Positions 50,726 to 60,893 of a DNA stretch of 64,000 nt are shown here, piece after piece; position 1 is the first letter of the stretch; every line of letters starts with the position of its first letter. Source of the stretch: Henriciella aquimarina. Lineage in GTDB: Bacteria; Pseudomonadota; Alphaproteobacteria; Caulobacterales; Hyphomonadaceae. The translations under genes were made by a program, and so were the position numbers. The notes under the pieces are model-generated. The model saw only the letters and a list, made by a program, of their open reading frames with translations. It was not told the origin of the DNA and searched no databases. Where the stretch lies: assembly GCF_002088975.1 (NCBI RefSeq), contig NZ_NCST01000116.1, positions 186,001-250,000 on the forward strand, given 5' to 3'.

Positions 50726-53700
50726 TCAGGCGGAGACGATGCTGTCTTCCACCGGCTGGTCGCCCAGCGCGGCGGCGATCAGTGCGTCCCGCTCCTTGTT
50801 GTGTTGTGACAGAAGGCCGGTGGCCGTGGCGGCCGATGGCGGGCGTCCGGCATATTTCGGACGCGGCTGTTCGCAGCCGACCTGGTTGCAGGCCCATTCG
50901 ATCTCGTCGCGCATGAAAGTCCAGCCGCCCATATTGCGCGGCTCTTCCTGGCACCAGACCATCTCGGCCTGCTTGAAGCGCTTCAGCTCCTGCATAAGCG
51001 ACTTGCGCGGGACCGGGTAGAACTGCTCGACGCGCAGCAGGTAGATGTCGTCGATTCCCTTCTCCTCGCGCGCCTCGAACAGGTCGTAATAGACCTTGCC
51101 GGAGCACAGCACGACGCGGCGGACCTTGTTGTCCTTGGCAAGCTTCACCTTGCCCTCGCGGCCCGGCGTCTCGGCATCGTCCCAGAGCACGCGGTGGAAG
51201 GAGGACTTGGTGTTCATCTCGTCCAGCGTCGACACGGCCAGCTTGTGGCGCAGCAGCGACTTCGGCGTCATGATGATCAGCGGCTTGCGGAAATCGCGAT
51301 GGATCTGGCGGCGCAGGGCGTGGAAATAGTTCGCCGGCGTCGTCAGGTTGACCACCTGCATATTGTCTTCCGCGCACATCTGCAGGAAGCGCTCCAGCCG
51401 GGCGGAAGAGTGTTCCGGGCCCTGGCCTTCATAGGCATGCGGCAACAGGCAGACGAGACCACTCATCCGCAGCCACTTGCGCTCGGCGGAAGAAATGAAC
51501 TGGTCGAAATAGACCTGGGCGCCGTTCGAGAAGTCCCCGAACTGGGCTTCCCAGAGCACGAGCGCGTTCGGATCGGCCAGCGAATAGCCATACTCATAGC
51601 CGAGCACGGCCTCTTCGGAGAGCAGCGAATCGATCACCTCGTAAGGCGCCTGGTTCTCACCGAGATTGTTCAGCGGCGTGAAGCGCTTGCCGGTCTTCTG
51701 GTCGACGAAGTGGCTGTGGCGCTGCGAGAAGGTGCCGCGCCCGGAATCCTGGCCCGAGAGGCGCACCGGGAAGCCTTCGTCGAGCAGGGTTGCGAAGGCC
51801 AGATGCTCGGCGGTCGACCAGTCGAGGCCGGAGCCCGACGTGATCGCCTCGCGGCGCCCGTCGATGACCCGCTTCAGCGTCTTGTGAACGTCGACACCGT
51901 CGGGAACCGTGGTGAGCTTCTCGCCGATTTCCTGAAGCTTCTTCTTCGAGACGCCGGTCTTGCCGCGGCGCTCATCATCCTCGGGCAGGCCGAGGCCGGA
52001 CCATTCGCCGTCCAGCCAGTCGGCCTTCTCGGTCTTCAGGCCCTTGCCCTCCTCGAACGCCTTGTCGAGGAAGTCGCCGAATTCCTTGATCTGGGCCTCG
52101 ACCTCGTCGGCCGAAACCAGCCCCTCTTCGACCAGGCGCGCGGCATAGATCTCGCGGGTCGACTTGTGGGTCTTGATGTTGGTGTACATGACCGGCTGGG
52201 TGAACATCGGTTCGTCACCCTCATTGTGGCCGAAGCGCCGGTAGCAGAACATGTCGATGACGACGTCCTTGCCGAATTTCTGGCGGTACTCGGTTGCCAC
52301 CTTGGCGCAGTAGGTCACCGCTTCCGGATCATCGCCGTTCACGTGGAAGATCGGCGCCTGCACCATCAGCGCCACATCGGAGGGATAGGGCGAGGAGCGC
52401 GAATACATCGGGCTGGTGGTAAAGCCGATCTGGTTGTTGACGATGAAGTGCACCGTGCCACCCGTGCGGTAGCCCGCCAGGCCCGACAGCGCGAAACATT
52501 CCGAAACAACCCCCTGGCCGGCAAAGGACGCATCGCCGTGCAGCAGCAGCGGCAGCTTGTGCGAGCGGTCCAGCGTGCCGGTCTCGTCGGCCTCCATGGC
52601 CTGCTTGGCGCGCGTCCGGCCGAGCACGACCGGATTCACCGCCTCAAGGTGAGACGGGTTGGCGTTCATGGTCAGGTGGACGTCATTGCCGTCGAAGGAG
52701 CGGTCCGAGGAGGCGCCGAGGTGGTATTTCACATCGCCGGAGCCGAAGCCTTCCGCGCCTTGCGTCGAGCCGCCCTGGAATTCGTGGAAGATCTTCTCAT
52801 ACGGCTTGCCCATCACGGCGGCCAGCATGTTCAGGCGCCCGCGGTGGGGCATGCCGACGACGATCTCGTTGACGCCGAGCGCACCGCCGCGCTTGATGAT
52901 CTGCTCCAGCGCCGGGACAGCGGCTTCACCGCCATCGAGGCCGAAGCGCTTGGTGCCCGGATAACGCCGGTGCAGGAAGCGTTCGAACGTCTCGGCTTCG
53001 ATCAGCTTGGCGAGGATCGCCTTCTTGCCTTCCGGGGTGAAGGCGACGCCCTTGTCCGGGCCCTCGATGCGCTCCTGCAGCCAGGCTTTCTCTTCCGGCG
53101 AGGAGATGTGCTGGAACTCGATCCCGATGGTCGAGCAATAGGTCCGGCGCAGGATCTCGACCATCTCGTTGATGGTCGCATAGTCGAGGCCGAGATAGCC
53201 GTCGATGAAGATCGCGCGGTCCATGTCCTCGGGCCCGAAGCCGTAATTGGCCGGATCGAGCTCGGGCTGGTCATTCTTGTCGTCCATGGCCAGCGGGTCG
53301 AGCTGGGCGGCCAGGTGGCCGCGCACCCGGTAGGCCCGGATCATCATCAGCGCGCGGATGGAATCCTTGACCGCGACCTCGAGATCGGCCTCTGAGGCAG
53401 CCGGCTTTTCGGCTTTCAGCTTGTCCTTGAGCTTCGGCTCGAGCATCGACCAGTTGCCGTCGAAGGCCGCGACCTGATCGGCATCGACGGGGGTCGGCCA
53501 GGCTTGGCGCTTCCAGCTGGCCCCGTCGGCATTGCGCTCGGCCGCCTCACCGCCATCGCCCAGCTCGCGGAAGAAATCCCGCCAGCTTTCGGGCACGGAG
53601 TTGGGGTTGCGCGCATAAGCGGCCTGCATCTTCTCGATCCAGACCGCGCTGCCGCCATAAAGAAAGGCCGTATCCAGCATCGCGCTGTTCCGCGTGCTGC

Positions 53701-53734
53701 GATTGCCAGTTACCGGAGATCCGTCATCTGCCAT
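50726..53734 (-). CDS. odhA: 2-oxoglutarate dehydrogenase E1 component
   Basis: 1002 residues, the usual length for an E1o. The N-terminal TAFLYGGSAVWIEKM is family-specific. GMPHRGRLNMLAAVMGKPYE, GDASFAGQGVVSECFALSGL and HNEGDEPMFTQP form the thiamine diphosphate site; the C-terminal part has LLPHAYEGQGPEHSSAR. It decarboxylates 2-oxoglutarate and passes succinyl to the E2 lipoyl arm. It lies between sucD and odhB, completing sucC-sucD-odhA-odhB. The lpd gene is not in the window. Confidence 0.97.
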   Translation of the reverse strand: MADDGSPVTGNRSTRNSAMLDTAFLYGGSAVWIEKMQAAYARNPNSVPESWRDFFRELGDGGEAAERNADGASWKRQAWPTPVDADQVAAFDGNWSMLEPKLKDKLKAEKPAASEADLEVAVKDSIRALMMIRAYRVRGHLAAQLDPLAMDDKNDQPELDPANYGFGPEDMDRAIFIDGYLGLDYATINEMVEILRRTYCSTIGIEFQHISSPEEKAWLQERIEGPDKGVAFTPEGKKAILAKLIEAETFERFLHRRYPGTKRFGLDGGEAAVPALEQIIKRGGALGVNEIVVGMPHRGRLNMLAAVMGKPYEKIFHEFQGGSTQGAEGFGSGDVKYHLGASSDRSFDGNDVHLTMNANPSHLEAVNPVVLGRTRAKQAMEADETGTLDRSHKLPLLLHGDASFAGQGVVSECFALSGLAGYRTGGTVHFIVNNQIGFTTSPMYSRSSPYPSDVALMVQAPIFHVNGDDPEAVTYCAKVATEYRQKFGKDVVIDMFCYRRFGHNEGDEPMFTQPVMYTNIKTHKSTREIYAARLVEEGLVSADEVEAQIKEFGDFLDKAFEEGKGLKTEKADWLDGEWSGLGLPEDDERRGKTGVSKKKLQEIGEKLTTVPDGVDVHKTLKRVIDGRREAITSGSGLDWSTAEHLAFATLLDEGFPVRLSGQDSGRGTFSQRHSHFVDQKTGKRFTPLNNLGENQAPYEVIDSLLSEEAVLGYEYGYSLADPNALVLWEAQFGDFSNGAQVYFDQFISSAERKWLRMSGLVCLLPHAYEGQGPEHSSARLERFLQMCAEDNMQVVNLTTPANYFHALRRQIHRDFRKPLIIMTPKSLLRHKLAVSTLDEMNTKSSFHRVLWDDAETPGREGKVKLAKDNKVRRVVLCSGKVYYDLFEAREEKGIDDIYLLRVEQFYPVPRKSLMQELKRFKQAEMVWCQEEPRNMGGWTFMRDEIEWACNQVGCEQPRPKYAGRPPSAATATGLLSQHNKERDALIAAALGDQPVEDSIVSA

Positions 53735-53824
53735 TTTTCACTACCGTCCTGAGACTTGTCCGGACGGCCCGGCGGGGTCTTTAAGGGCCTCGTCTGGCCG
53801 CCATCCGGTCTATATAGTCCGCGA

Positions 53825-54727
53825 CTAACCTTTAAGAACCTCTACCATGGTATCGCCGAGCCGCGCAGGGCTGGGTGACACCTTGATACCAGCATCTTCC
53901 ATTGCCGCGATCTTGGACGGTGCATCGCCTTTCCCGCCCGAAACAATGGCACCGGCATGGCCCATGGTGCGGCCCGGAGGCGCGGTACGGCCAGCGATAA
54001 AGCCGACGGTCGGCTTCTTGCGGCCCTTCTTGGCTTCGTCCTTCAGGAACTGAGCAGCTTCCTCTTCGGCGGACCCGCCGATCTCGCCGATCATGATGAT
54101 GCTTTCCGTAGCGTCATCCGCGAGGAACATCTCCAGCACGTCGATGAAGTTCGTGCCATTGACGGGGTCGCCGCCAATGCCGACCGCCGTGGTCTGGCCG
54201 AGGCCGGCATTCGAGGTCTGGAACACGGCTTCATAGGTCAGCGTGCCCGAACGGGACACGACGCCAACGGAGCCCTTGGAGAAGATCTTGCCCGGCATGA
54301 TGCCGATCTTGCACTCTTCCGGGGTCAGCACGCCGGGGCAGTTCGGGCCGATCAGGCGCGACTTGGATTTCTCCAGCTTCGCTTTCACGCGCACCATGTC
54401 GAGCACCGGAACGCCTTCGGTGATGCAGACGATGAGCGGGATTTCCGCGTCGATCGCTTCCTCGATGGCGGCCGCTGCGCCAACCGGCGGGACATAGATC
54501 ACCGAAGCGGTTGCGCCGGTGGCTTCCTTGGCGTCGCCGGCCGTCGCATAGATCGGCAGTTCGGCGCCATTGTCGGCGGTCCATTTCTGGCCGGCCTTCT
54601 TGGGGTGCGTCCCGGCGACCATCTTGGTGCCGAAATAGTCCAGCGCCTGGTTGGTATGGAACGAGCCGGTATTGCCGGTCAGGCCCTGGACAATGACTTT
54701 GGTATTGGAATCGATGAGGATGGACAT
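53825..54727 (-). CDS. sucD: Succinyl-CoA ligase, alpha subunit
   Basis: 300 residues. CoA-binding [20 protein letters not shown] opens the protein. The catalytic His lies in the C-terminal block [20 protein letters not shown], and the gamma-phosphate helix reads [19 protein letters not shown]. It pairs with SucC to make ATP or GTP from succinyl-CoA. It is separated from sucC by a lipoprotein gene, unlike the usual direct sucC-sucD order. Confidence 0.96.
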   Translation of the reverse strand: MSILIDSNTKVIVQGLTGNTGSFHTNQALDYFGTKMVAGTHPKKAGQKWTADNGAELPIYATAGDAKEATGATASVIYVPPVGAAAAIEEAIDAEIPLIVCITEGVPVLDMVRVKAKLEKSKSRLIGPNCPGVLTPEECKIGIMPGKIFSKGSVGVVSRSGTLTYEAVFQTSNAGLGQTTAVGIGGDPVNGTNFIDVLEMFLADDATESIIMIGEIGGSAEEEAAQFLKDEAKKGRKKPTVGFIAGRTAPPGRTMGHAGAIVSGGKGDAPSKIAAMEDAGIKVSPSPARLGDTMVEVLKG

Positions 54728-54737
54728 TCAGTGCTTC

Positions 54738-55340
54738 CTATTGCGCATCGTTTGGCGCCGGCTGGACCGGCTTTGACTTGTTCATGGACAGGGTAAGATA
54801 CCGCCCGTCCGACACTTTCATGGCGTAAATCGTGATGACCTGACCGTCTGCCGCCACACCGCTCCAGCGGCCCAGTTCGGGGCCGGCATCGCCATAGCTC
54901 TCCGTGTCGCCGATGAAGCCGTTGACCCCTTCCAACCCCGAAAGATCGACATCGCTAACCGTCGCTTTATCGAGGACGTTCACCATGCAGGTCACGCCCT
55001 GCAGGTGAGGAAAGTCAATCGGGGTGACCTGGGCCGAAAGGAAGAGGTCCGCCTTTTCGGCCGCCATGGTGCCCGCACGGGCCATGTTCTCCACCTCGGA
55101 CGTAGACGGCATCTCCCAGCCATTGGCCGCGAGCACCTCTCCAGGCTGCGCGTCATCGACCACGACAGGCGCACAGACCTTCACGAATTCGGTGAGCACG
55201 GACCCAGCCCCGTCAGGGGCCGTTACCTCGCCGGAGATCGTCGGCTCAAGGCCGCCCGCCTTTGCCCCGCACGCCGGCAGCCCTGCAAGCATGATTGCAG
55301 GCATGGCCAGTTTGGCGAGGGAGAAAGCCAGGCGGGTCAT
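54738..55340 (-). CDS. Unknown lipoprotein inserted between sucC and sucD
   Basis: 200 residues. The signal ends LAGLPAC, a lipobox with Cys24. The mature part has a conserved-looking pair of Cys (in VKVCAPVVVDDAQPG and LQGVTCMVNVLDKA), perhaps disulphide bonded, and a C-terminal beta stretch (GRWSGVAADGQVITIYAMKV). No family is recognised. It lies 11 bases after sucC and 10 bases before sucD, so it is in the same transcript. A link to TCA-cycle expression or sensing is possible but untested. Confidence 0.75.
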   Translation of the reverse strand: MTRLAFSLAKLAMPAIMLAGLPACGAKAGGLEPTISGEVTAPDGAGSVLTEFVKVCAPVVVDDAQPGEVLAANGWEMPSTSEVENMARAGTMAAEKADLFLSAQVTPIDFPHLQGVTCMVNVLDKATVSDVDLSGLEGVNGFIGDTESYGDAGPELGRWSGVAADGQVITIYAMKVSDGRYLTLSMNKSKPVQPAPNDAQ

Positions 55341-55351
55341 CGCGGGTCGGT

Positions 55352-56545
55352 TTAGCCCTTAATCGCTTCGGTGATCTTCTTCGCCGCATCGTCGAGATCG
55401 TCGGCGGGGATCACGTTGAGGCCGGAATTCGCGATGATTTCCTTGCCCTTGTCGACATTCGTGCCTTCGAGACGGACAACCAGCGGAACGCCGAGATTGG
55501 TCTCTTTCACCGCGGCGATAACGCCCTCTGCGATCACGTCACACTTCATGATGCCGCCGAAGATGTTCACCAGGATGCCCTTCACGTTCGGGTCCTTCAT
55601 GATGATCTTGAAAGCGGCCGCGACCTTTTCCTTGTTCGCGCCGCCGCCGACATCGCAGAAGTTCGCCGGCTCTTCACCGTAGAGCTTGATGATGTCCATC
55701 GTCGCCATGGCGAGGCCGGCCCCGTTGACCATGCAGCCGATCGTGCCATCAAGGGCGATATAGGCGAGGTCCCATTCGGAGGCCTCGATTTCCTTTTCGT
55801 CTTCCTCGGTCTTGTCACGCAGCTCGACGATGTCGGGATGACGGAAGAGCGCGTTGCTGTCGAAGGAGACCTTGGCGTCGAGGACGCGAAGATGGCCGTT
55901 TTCCATGACGATGAGCGGGTTGATCTCCAGCATCGACATGTCCTTCTCGATGAAGGCCTTGTAGAGCACCGGGAAGAGCTTCATGCCGTCGGCGCGTGCA
56001 TCGCCCTCGAGCTTCAGCGCGTCGCACAGCTGTTCGCTGTCCTTGTCGGTCACACCCGCCATCGGGTCGATCGGCAGGGTAAGGATCTTTTCCGGCGTGG
56101 AATGCGCGACTTCCTCGATATCCATGCCGCCTTCGGTGGAGGCGACGAAGGCCGGCTTTCCGGTCGCGCGGTCGATCAGCAGCGAGAGGTAAAGCTCACG
56201 GTCGATGTCGGCGCCGTCCTCGATATAGAGGCGGTTGACCTGCTTGCCTTCCTTGCTCGTCTGGGCGGTGACGAGGTGATGGCCGAGCATCGCCTTGGCA
56301 TGCTCCAGCACTTCTTCCTTCTTGAAGGCGAGGCGAACGCCACCCTTCTCACCGGCTTCCTTTTCCACGAACTTGCCCTTGCCGCGACCACCGGCATGGA
56401 TCTGGCTCTTCACCACCCAGAGCGGCCCGGGCAGGCTGTCGACCGCCTTCTGGACATCATCGAGGGAAAGAACCGGCACACCGTCAGCAACCGGGGCACC
56501 ATACGACTTCAGGACGGCTTTGGCCTGATATTCATGTATGTTCAT
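55352..56545 (-). CDS. sucC: Succinyl-CoA ligase (ADP-forming), beta subunit
   Basis: 397 residues, first gene of the TCA operon. It starts [20 protein letters not shown], has the ATP-grasp block [20 protein letters not shown], and the CoA/dimer part [23 protein letters not shown] 56545 is preferred over an upstream ATG at 56578. The promoter probably lies in the 125-base gap with the MFS gene; TTGCAG (minus strand, 56623-56618) could be a -35. Confidence 0.96.
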   Translation of the reverse strand: MNIHEYQAKAVLKSYGAPVADGVPVLSLDDVQKAVDSLPGPLWVVKSQIHAGGRGKGKFVEKEAGEKGGVRLAFKKEEVLEHAKAMLGHHLVTAQTSKEGKQVNRLYIEDGADIDRELYLSLLIDRATGKPAFVASTEGGMDIEEVAHSTPEKILTLPIDPMAGVTDKDSEQLCDALKLEGDARADGMKLFPVLYKAFIEKDMSMLEINPLIVMENGHLRVLDAKVSFDSNALFRHPDIVELRDKTEEDEKEIEASEWDLAYIALDGTIGCMVNGAGLAMATMDIIKLYGEEPANFCDVGGGANKEKVAAAFKIIMKDPNVKGILVNIFGGIMKCDVIAEGVIAAVKETNLGVPLVVRLEGTNVDKGKEIIANSGLNVIPADDLDDAAKKITEAIKG

Positions 56546-56670
56546 GGGTAAATTTGGCCTCTTGGAATCAGCGGGCAACGGGCCTGTGGCCCTTTAAAAA
56601 CTTGTGGCCTTATAACACTGCAAACTCTCGGCGCAACCGGATGGGTACGCGGGATGGACGCAGCTTTTCC

Positions 56671-57909
56671 CTACTCGGCCCGCGGGTCGATTTCTACGGC
56701 GGTTGCCGTTGTGGGTAGAGTAATATTCCAGGGTTCCTGGACTTCGGAGGGCGCTTCTTTCCGCGAAGCCCGCCGCCACAGCAGGGAAATCATCAGCACG
56801 GCCGACAAAATTGCAGTCAGCAGGAAGAGCCCGCCATCGGTAAATGGCAGCCGGAAGGCGTAACCGGAAAGCGGCGGCCCGATCACCGAGCCGAAAGCCC
56901 AGACGAAAAGCAGACCCGACATCACACGGGCGATATGGCTATGGTCGGCCCGGTCGATGGCGTGGGCGACACCGATCCCGTAGAAGGAAAGCGACCCCGC
57001 CCCCCAGACGGCCAGGGCGATCAGGATGGTGTTGCGCGGCAGGCCCGGAAAGAGCCCGAGTACCAGCGCTGCTGCCGTGGAGATGCCCGCCATGACGGCA
57101 ATCACCAGGCGCCGGTCGATATGGTCGGAAATCCGCCCGGCCGGCCACTGGCTGATCAGCCCGCCGACCCAGGCCGCAGCCGCCGCGAGTGCCGCCGCTC
57201 CGGTCGCCCCGCCCACCACATCCGGCAGCGCGACCCCGGCATAGATGGGCAACAGCGCCATGGTGCCGCTATTGATGACCCCGGCCAGGAAGACCGCGAT
57301 CACCGCCGATGGCGCCAGCATGAACAGGCGGCGCAGCGGAAACGTCTCATTGCCCGGCGCGGCCGGCTCGCCGCGGCGTGTCAGGCAGACCGGCAGCAGC
57401 GACAGGCAGAGGAAGATGGCGCACCACAGATACGGCCGGAAATCGATCGGCGCGAGCCCGGCGACGAAGAACGGACCCATCACCAGCGCAAGCTTGCCGA
57501 TCAGGTGGTAGAAGCCGCTGACACTGCCGCGGCTCTTGGCCGACACCGTCGCGCCGAGCCAGGATTCAATCGAGGAGAACATCCAGGCGAAGGCCGCACC
57601 CTGGATGACGCGCATCGCCGTCCAGCTCCACGGGTCGAGCGCCAGCTGCATCGCCAGCACCGTCGCGCCGCTGACGGCGGCAGCCGCCGAAAAGACACGG
57701 ATATTGCCGAACAGGATGATCGCATTGGAGGAGGTCCATGCCCCGGCCATGAAGCCGACCGCATTGCCGGCCGCCACGGCCCCGATCAGGCCCGGATTGA
57801 CGCCCAGCGTCTCAAGGCCAAGCGGGGTGACGACATTCAGGATGCCGATCCCCAGCTGCAGGAAGGCCGTCGCGGCGATCAGCACCCAAACATTGCGATA
57901 GTCAGCCAT
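56671..57909 (-). CDS. MFS transporter
   Basis: 412 residues with about 12 membrane helices. The helix 2-3 region and the loop SIESWLGATVSAKSRGSVSG are typical of sugar/drug-type MFS proteins. A second half begins near residue 200 and includes GGLISQWPAGRISDHIDRR, the motif A-like loop in the C-terminal half. The substrate is unknown. The gene is separate from the sucC operon, and it is preceded by a 51-base gap. Confidence 0.85.
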   Translation of the reverse strand: MADYRNVWVLIAATAFLQLGIGILNVVTPLGLETLGVNPGLIGAVAAGNAVGFMAGAWTSSNAIILFGNIRVFSAAAAVSGATVLAMQLALDPWSWTAMRVIQGAAFAWMFSSIESWLGATVSAKSRGSVSGFYHLIGKLALVMGPFFVAGLAPIDFRPYLWCAIFLCLSLLPVCLTRRGEPAAPGNETFPLRRLFMLAPSAVIAVFLAGVINSGTMALLPIYAGVALPDVVGGATGAAALAAAAAWVGGLISQWPAGRISDHIDRRLVIAVMAGISTAAALVLGLFPGLPRNTILIALAVWGAGSLSFYGIGVAHAIDRADHSHIARVMSGLLFVWAFGSVIGPPLSGYAFRLPFTDGGLFLLTAILSAVLMISLLWRRASRKEAPSEVQEPWNITLPTTATAVEIDPRAE

Positions 57910-57960
57910 GTCCCGGCGACTCCCTAAGGTTCCAACGAATCGCCCCGCCTGCGCGGGCGC

Positions 57961-59160
57961 TTAATCGACCCCAATATCGGAAAAAGCAATATCATTCCGC
58001 CGTGCGGTGCGGCCATCACTGTCTTTCACAACGAGTGACACGGTTTCACCGGCCCAGTCGATCTCCACCACGCCGTAATTTTCAGGCGGATAGGCCCCCC
58101 CGATCTGGCGGCTGTCGCGCTCGGCGCTTTCCTCGGCGAAGGAGAGGTTCAGCGAAGAGGCGGTCAGCTCATTGGCCGCGTAGGGCAAAACGCCGCGCTC
58201 CTCATAGACGAAGCCGGCATGGCGGTCGCCGGACAGGAAGACGACGCCCTCCGCCCCGGTCGACTGGACGAGTTCGAACAGGCGCGCGCGCTCGTCCGGC
58301 AGCTTGTCCCAGGCTTCCCAGCCATGCACCGTCGGCATGACCTGGATGGACGAGACAATGAAGCGGATATCGGCCGGGTCCTGCAGCCGGTTTTCCAGCC
58401 ACGTCCACTGCGCCGCGCCCAGCATGTCCTGCATCGAGCCCTCCGGCGCCGGGACATAGCGTTCCTTGCCCACCGCGCCCGGCTCATCCGTCGGCGTCAG
58501 GTCGGAGCGGAAGAAACGCGTATCGAGCACGATGATCTGCACGCGCTGGCCCTCGGGGCCGAAGCTGCGGGCATAATAGGTGCCGGGATACTGGCCGACC
58601 TCTTCGCCGTCGAGGCCCCAGAAGGTCTCGTGGATCCGTTCCGACAGCGCCTTGAAGGGAAAATCCTTGCCGCCATCATTGGCACCATAATCATGGTCGT
58701 CCCAGGCCACCATCATCGGGAATTTGGCGCGGACCTGACGGAATTCCTCGCGCTGCGCCAGTTCGCCGAAGGCTTCGCGCAGCTCGTCCAGCTCGGGCTG
58801 GTTGCTCTGATACTTGCCGTGATCGGTGTCGCCATAGACATTGTCGCCGATCATCAGGAACAGGTCGGCCTCTTCCTCGCCGAGCGTGGCGAGCGTCGGG
58901 CTCGGCTGTTCCTCGTCATTGCAGGAGGCGACCAGGATGCGGTCGAGCACAGCGTCTGGGGCGGGCAGCGCGACCCTTTCAGGGGCCTGCGGCAGGGCCG
59001 AGGCCGGAATGGTTTCGTAATAGCGCTCAAGGGCTTCGACGGCCGTCTGCGGTTCGGGCTCGAAAATGCGCTGGATGACATTGCGGTCGCCGCCTTCCGT
59101 CGCACAGGCCGAAAGCGCGACCACGCCGGCTGTCGCCGCCACCAAACCCCTGACCGTCAT
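57961..59160 (-). CDS. PhoD-like alkaline phosphatase lipoprotein
   Basis: 399 residues. The signal has a lipobox VALSAC (Cys19). The metallophosphatase motifs are ILVASCNDEEQ, LFLMIGDNVYGDT, VAWDDHDYGANDGG and FLSGDRHAGFVYE, as in PhoD-type enzymes with Fe/Ca centres. It probably cleaves phosphomono- or diesters in the envelope. No Pho box is seen. The gene stands alone. Confidence 0.88.
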   Translation of the reverse strand: MTVRGLVAATAGVVALSACATEGGDRNVIQRIFEPEPQTAVEALERYYETIPASALPQAPERVALPAPDAVLDRILVASCNDEEQPSPTLATLGEEEADLFLMIGDNVYGDTDHGKYQSNQPELDELREAFGELAQREEFRQVRAKFPMMVAWDDHDYGANDGGKDFPFKALSERIHETFWGLDGEEVGQYPGTYYARSFGPEGQRVQIIVLDTRFFRSDLTPTDEPGAVGKERYVPAPEGSMQDMLGAAQWTWLENRLQDPADIRFIVSSIQVMPTVHGWEAWDKLPDERARLFELVQSTGAEGVVFLSGDRHAGFVYEERGVLPYAANELTASSLNLSFAEESAERDSRQIGGAYPPENYGVVEIDWAGETVSLVVKDSDGRTARRNDIAFSDIGVD

Positions 59161-59183
59161 TGATAACTCCCTCCGAAATGCAA

Positions 59184-59209
59184 GACGCCCGGCCTTTATG
59201 CCGGGCGTC
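59184..59209 (-). terminator. Hairpin after the DUF2306 gene
   Basis: GACGCCCGGC (59184-59193) pairs exactly with GCCGGGCGTC (59200-59209). The T-tract is weak on both strands. It lies 28 bases after the DUF2306 stop and 24 bases before the PhoD-like start. Confidence 0.5.
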
Positions 59210-59236
59210 GTTTACATCTTAAAGACGTGATCTGGC

Positions 59237-59785
59237 TCAGAGAGCAAAGAAAACATGCCACATCAGCCGTCCGGGCAGCAGCGAGAAGAGCCCGGCAATC
59301 ACCATGCCGCCCACGAACATGTTCGTCATGTCCTTTCGGTGACGCGCCACGTCCCGGCGCTTGATCGCCGCGATCCCCATTGGCAGGCCGAGCATCGTCC
59401 ACGCCGACAACGCATGGATCGGGCCGAGGCTGGTCTGGAAGAGCGTGCTGATGAAGAAGGAGGAGCCGGCCGTCACAGCCATCGAGACGACCCAGGCCCA
59501 GCCAAAGGTCCGGTGCAGACGAAACCCCTTCGGCGCGACCATCAGATAGATGCCGATAGCGAGCGTCGTCAGGGCCGCGGCGACATGGATCTGAATGGCA
59601 ATACCGGACTCGATCAGCGGCGTCGGGTCGAACCGGAAGCGCGGCAGCCGGCCAATCTCTATCAGGCTGAGCGCGCTGATGCCGGCATAGATCGGAAGGG
59701 CGATCAGCAACGTCCAGGCGGTGCGGGACAGTTTCGGCCGCCGGATCAGCAGGCGGGCGCGGGAAGAAACGTCTGTCGGGCTCAT
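59237..59785 (-). CDS. DUF2306 family membrane protein
   Basis: 182 residues with four predicted membrane helices (about 25-45, 65-85, 95-115, 150-175). The block GIAIQIHVAAALTTLAIGIY and LGPIHALSAWTMLGLPMGI with several His residues are DUF2306 landmarks. The His-rich helices could hold haem, as seen in some related families; that is a guess. Start 59785 is chosen because GGAGAG sits about six bases upstream of it; the earlier ATG 59791 has no spacing. Confidence 0.78.
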   Translation of the reverse strand: MSPTDVSSRARLLIRRPKLSRTAWTLLIALPIYAGISALSLIEIGRLPRFRFDPTPLIESGIAIQIHVAAALTTLAIGIYLMVAPKGFRLHRTFGWAWVVSMAVTAGSSFFISTLFQTSLGPIHALSAWTMLGLPMGIAAIKRRDVARHRKDMTNMFVGGMVIAGLFSLLPGRLMWHVFFAL

Positions 59786-59959
59786 TGTCATCTCTCCGGT
59801 CATGGCGGTTGATTGTGCGGGCAACGCATCGGCTGCCGTCCCCGCCAAGACTGCCGCGCCGGCTCCAGCCCGCGAGCCGGAATGCGCCAGATGGCTGGAA
59901 TCCTTCGCGAAATACCGCCAGTGTCATTCGCGAAGCGCGAATGGAGAGGGGCGTACGAC

Positions 59960-60727
59960 TTGCGCATCGCGATCGACTGGACAAAACGCGGCCGGGAAGC
60001 GCTGATCCTTGTCGGGATCGCGCTGTTTCTCGCTTTCGTGCGCCCTTATGGGGGTACGGGCGGCAGCCCATTCCTGCTCAATTTCCTGGTCTGGCTCATC
60101 CTGATCGTGTCGGGCACGGCCGTGGGCGAGCTGACAGTATGGGCCTATTATAAATGGCGCCCGCAAGGCCCGGCCTGGCTGATGATCGTCCTCACATCGC
60201 TGGTCACGGCTGCCGGTGTCACGGGCGTCATCTATGCCCTCAAGGCCCTATCGGGCGGCTATATCCTCGTCGGCAACGCGCCGGTCCATATCCTCTATTT
60301 CTACGTCCTTGTGATCGCCACCGCCATGACGCTGCTCGGCTACACGCTCGGGCGCGCCTTCAATGTCGCCGGGCCGGATTTCGTCCACCGCGTCGATGAC
60401 CGGGATGCGGTTGCCGCCTTCCTGGAGCGCCTGCCGGTAAAGTACCGCACGGCAGAACTCTGGGCGGTGTCCTCGGAAGACCATTATTGCCGGGTGCATA
60501 CGAGCCTCGGCTCGGATCTCATCCTGATGCGCCTCAGCGATGCCGAGAGGGAGCTTGGCAGCGTGGACGGACTGCGCGTCCACCGCTCCTGGTGGGTGTC
60601 CCGGATCGGGATCCAGGGCGCGCGCCGCGAAGGCGGGCGAATCGTGCTCGTCCTGAAAAACGAGGCCGAAGTGCCTGTCTCGCGCTCCTATCAGGACACG
60701 GTGAAGCATGCGGGGCTCGCCCCCTGA
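59960..60727 (+). CDS. LytTR-domain membrane regulator
   Basis: 255 residues from TTG 59960, chosen because GGAGAGGG lies ten bases upstream; an in-frame ATG at 59891 is an alternative. Four membrane helices (about 12-140) are followed by a LytTR DNA-binding domain (about 155-250): WAVSSEDHYCRVHTSLGSDL, RLSDAERELGSVDGLRVHRS and WVSRIGIQGARREGG. The membrane part probably senses a signal and the LytTR part binds DNA. The target is unknown. A TTG start is rare and may lower expression. Confidence 0.78.
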   Translation: MRIAIDWTKRGREALILVGIALFLAFVRPYGGTGGSPFLLNFLVWLILIVSGTAVGELTVWAYYKWRPQGPAWLMIVLTSLVTAAGVTGVIYALKALSGGYILVGNAPVHILYFYVLVIATAMTLLGYTLGRAFNVAGPDFVHRVDDRDAVAAFLERLPVKYRTAELWAVSSEDHYCRVHTSLGSDLILMRLSDAERELGSVDGLRVHRSWWVSRIGIQGARREGGRIVLVLKNEAEVPVSRSYQDTVKHAGLAP

Positions 60728-60893
60728 TCCCCCGCAGAATTTACGATTCATTAACTGCCCGCAAAAGGCCCCATTCCGGCCTGACATGGAACCTATTCCG
60801 GAACCAGCCTGTTTCTTGCAAGTCCGTAAACCCAGATACGTCCGCATAAGAACGGGCACCCCACAGGGTCCGGAAATAACGCAGGAAGTGACG

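Noticed and set aside
51194-53395. Open frame of 733 codons antisense to odhA
   Set aside because: Shadow of a conserved gene; no ribosome site or recognisable domain.
60728-60893. EcfG-type promoter (GGAAC at about 60788)
   Set aside because: No CGTT occurs at 16-18 bases from either GGAAC; only TGTT is found.
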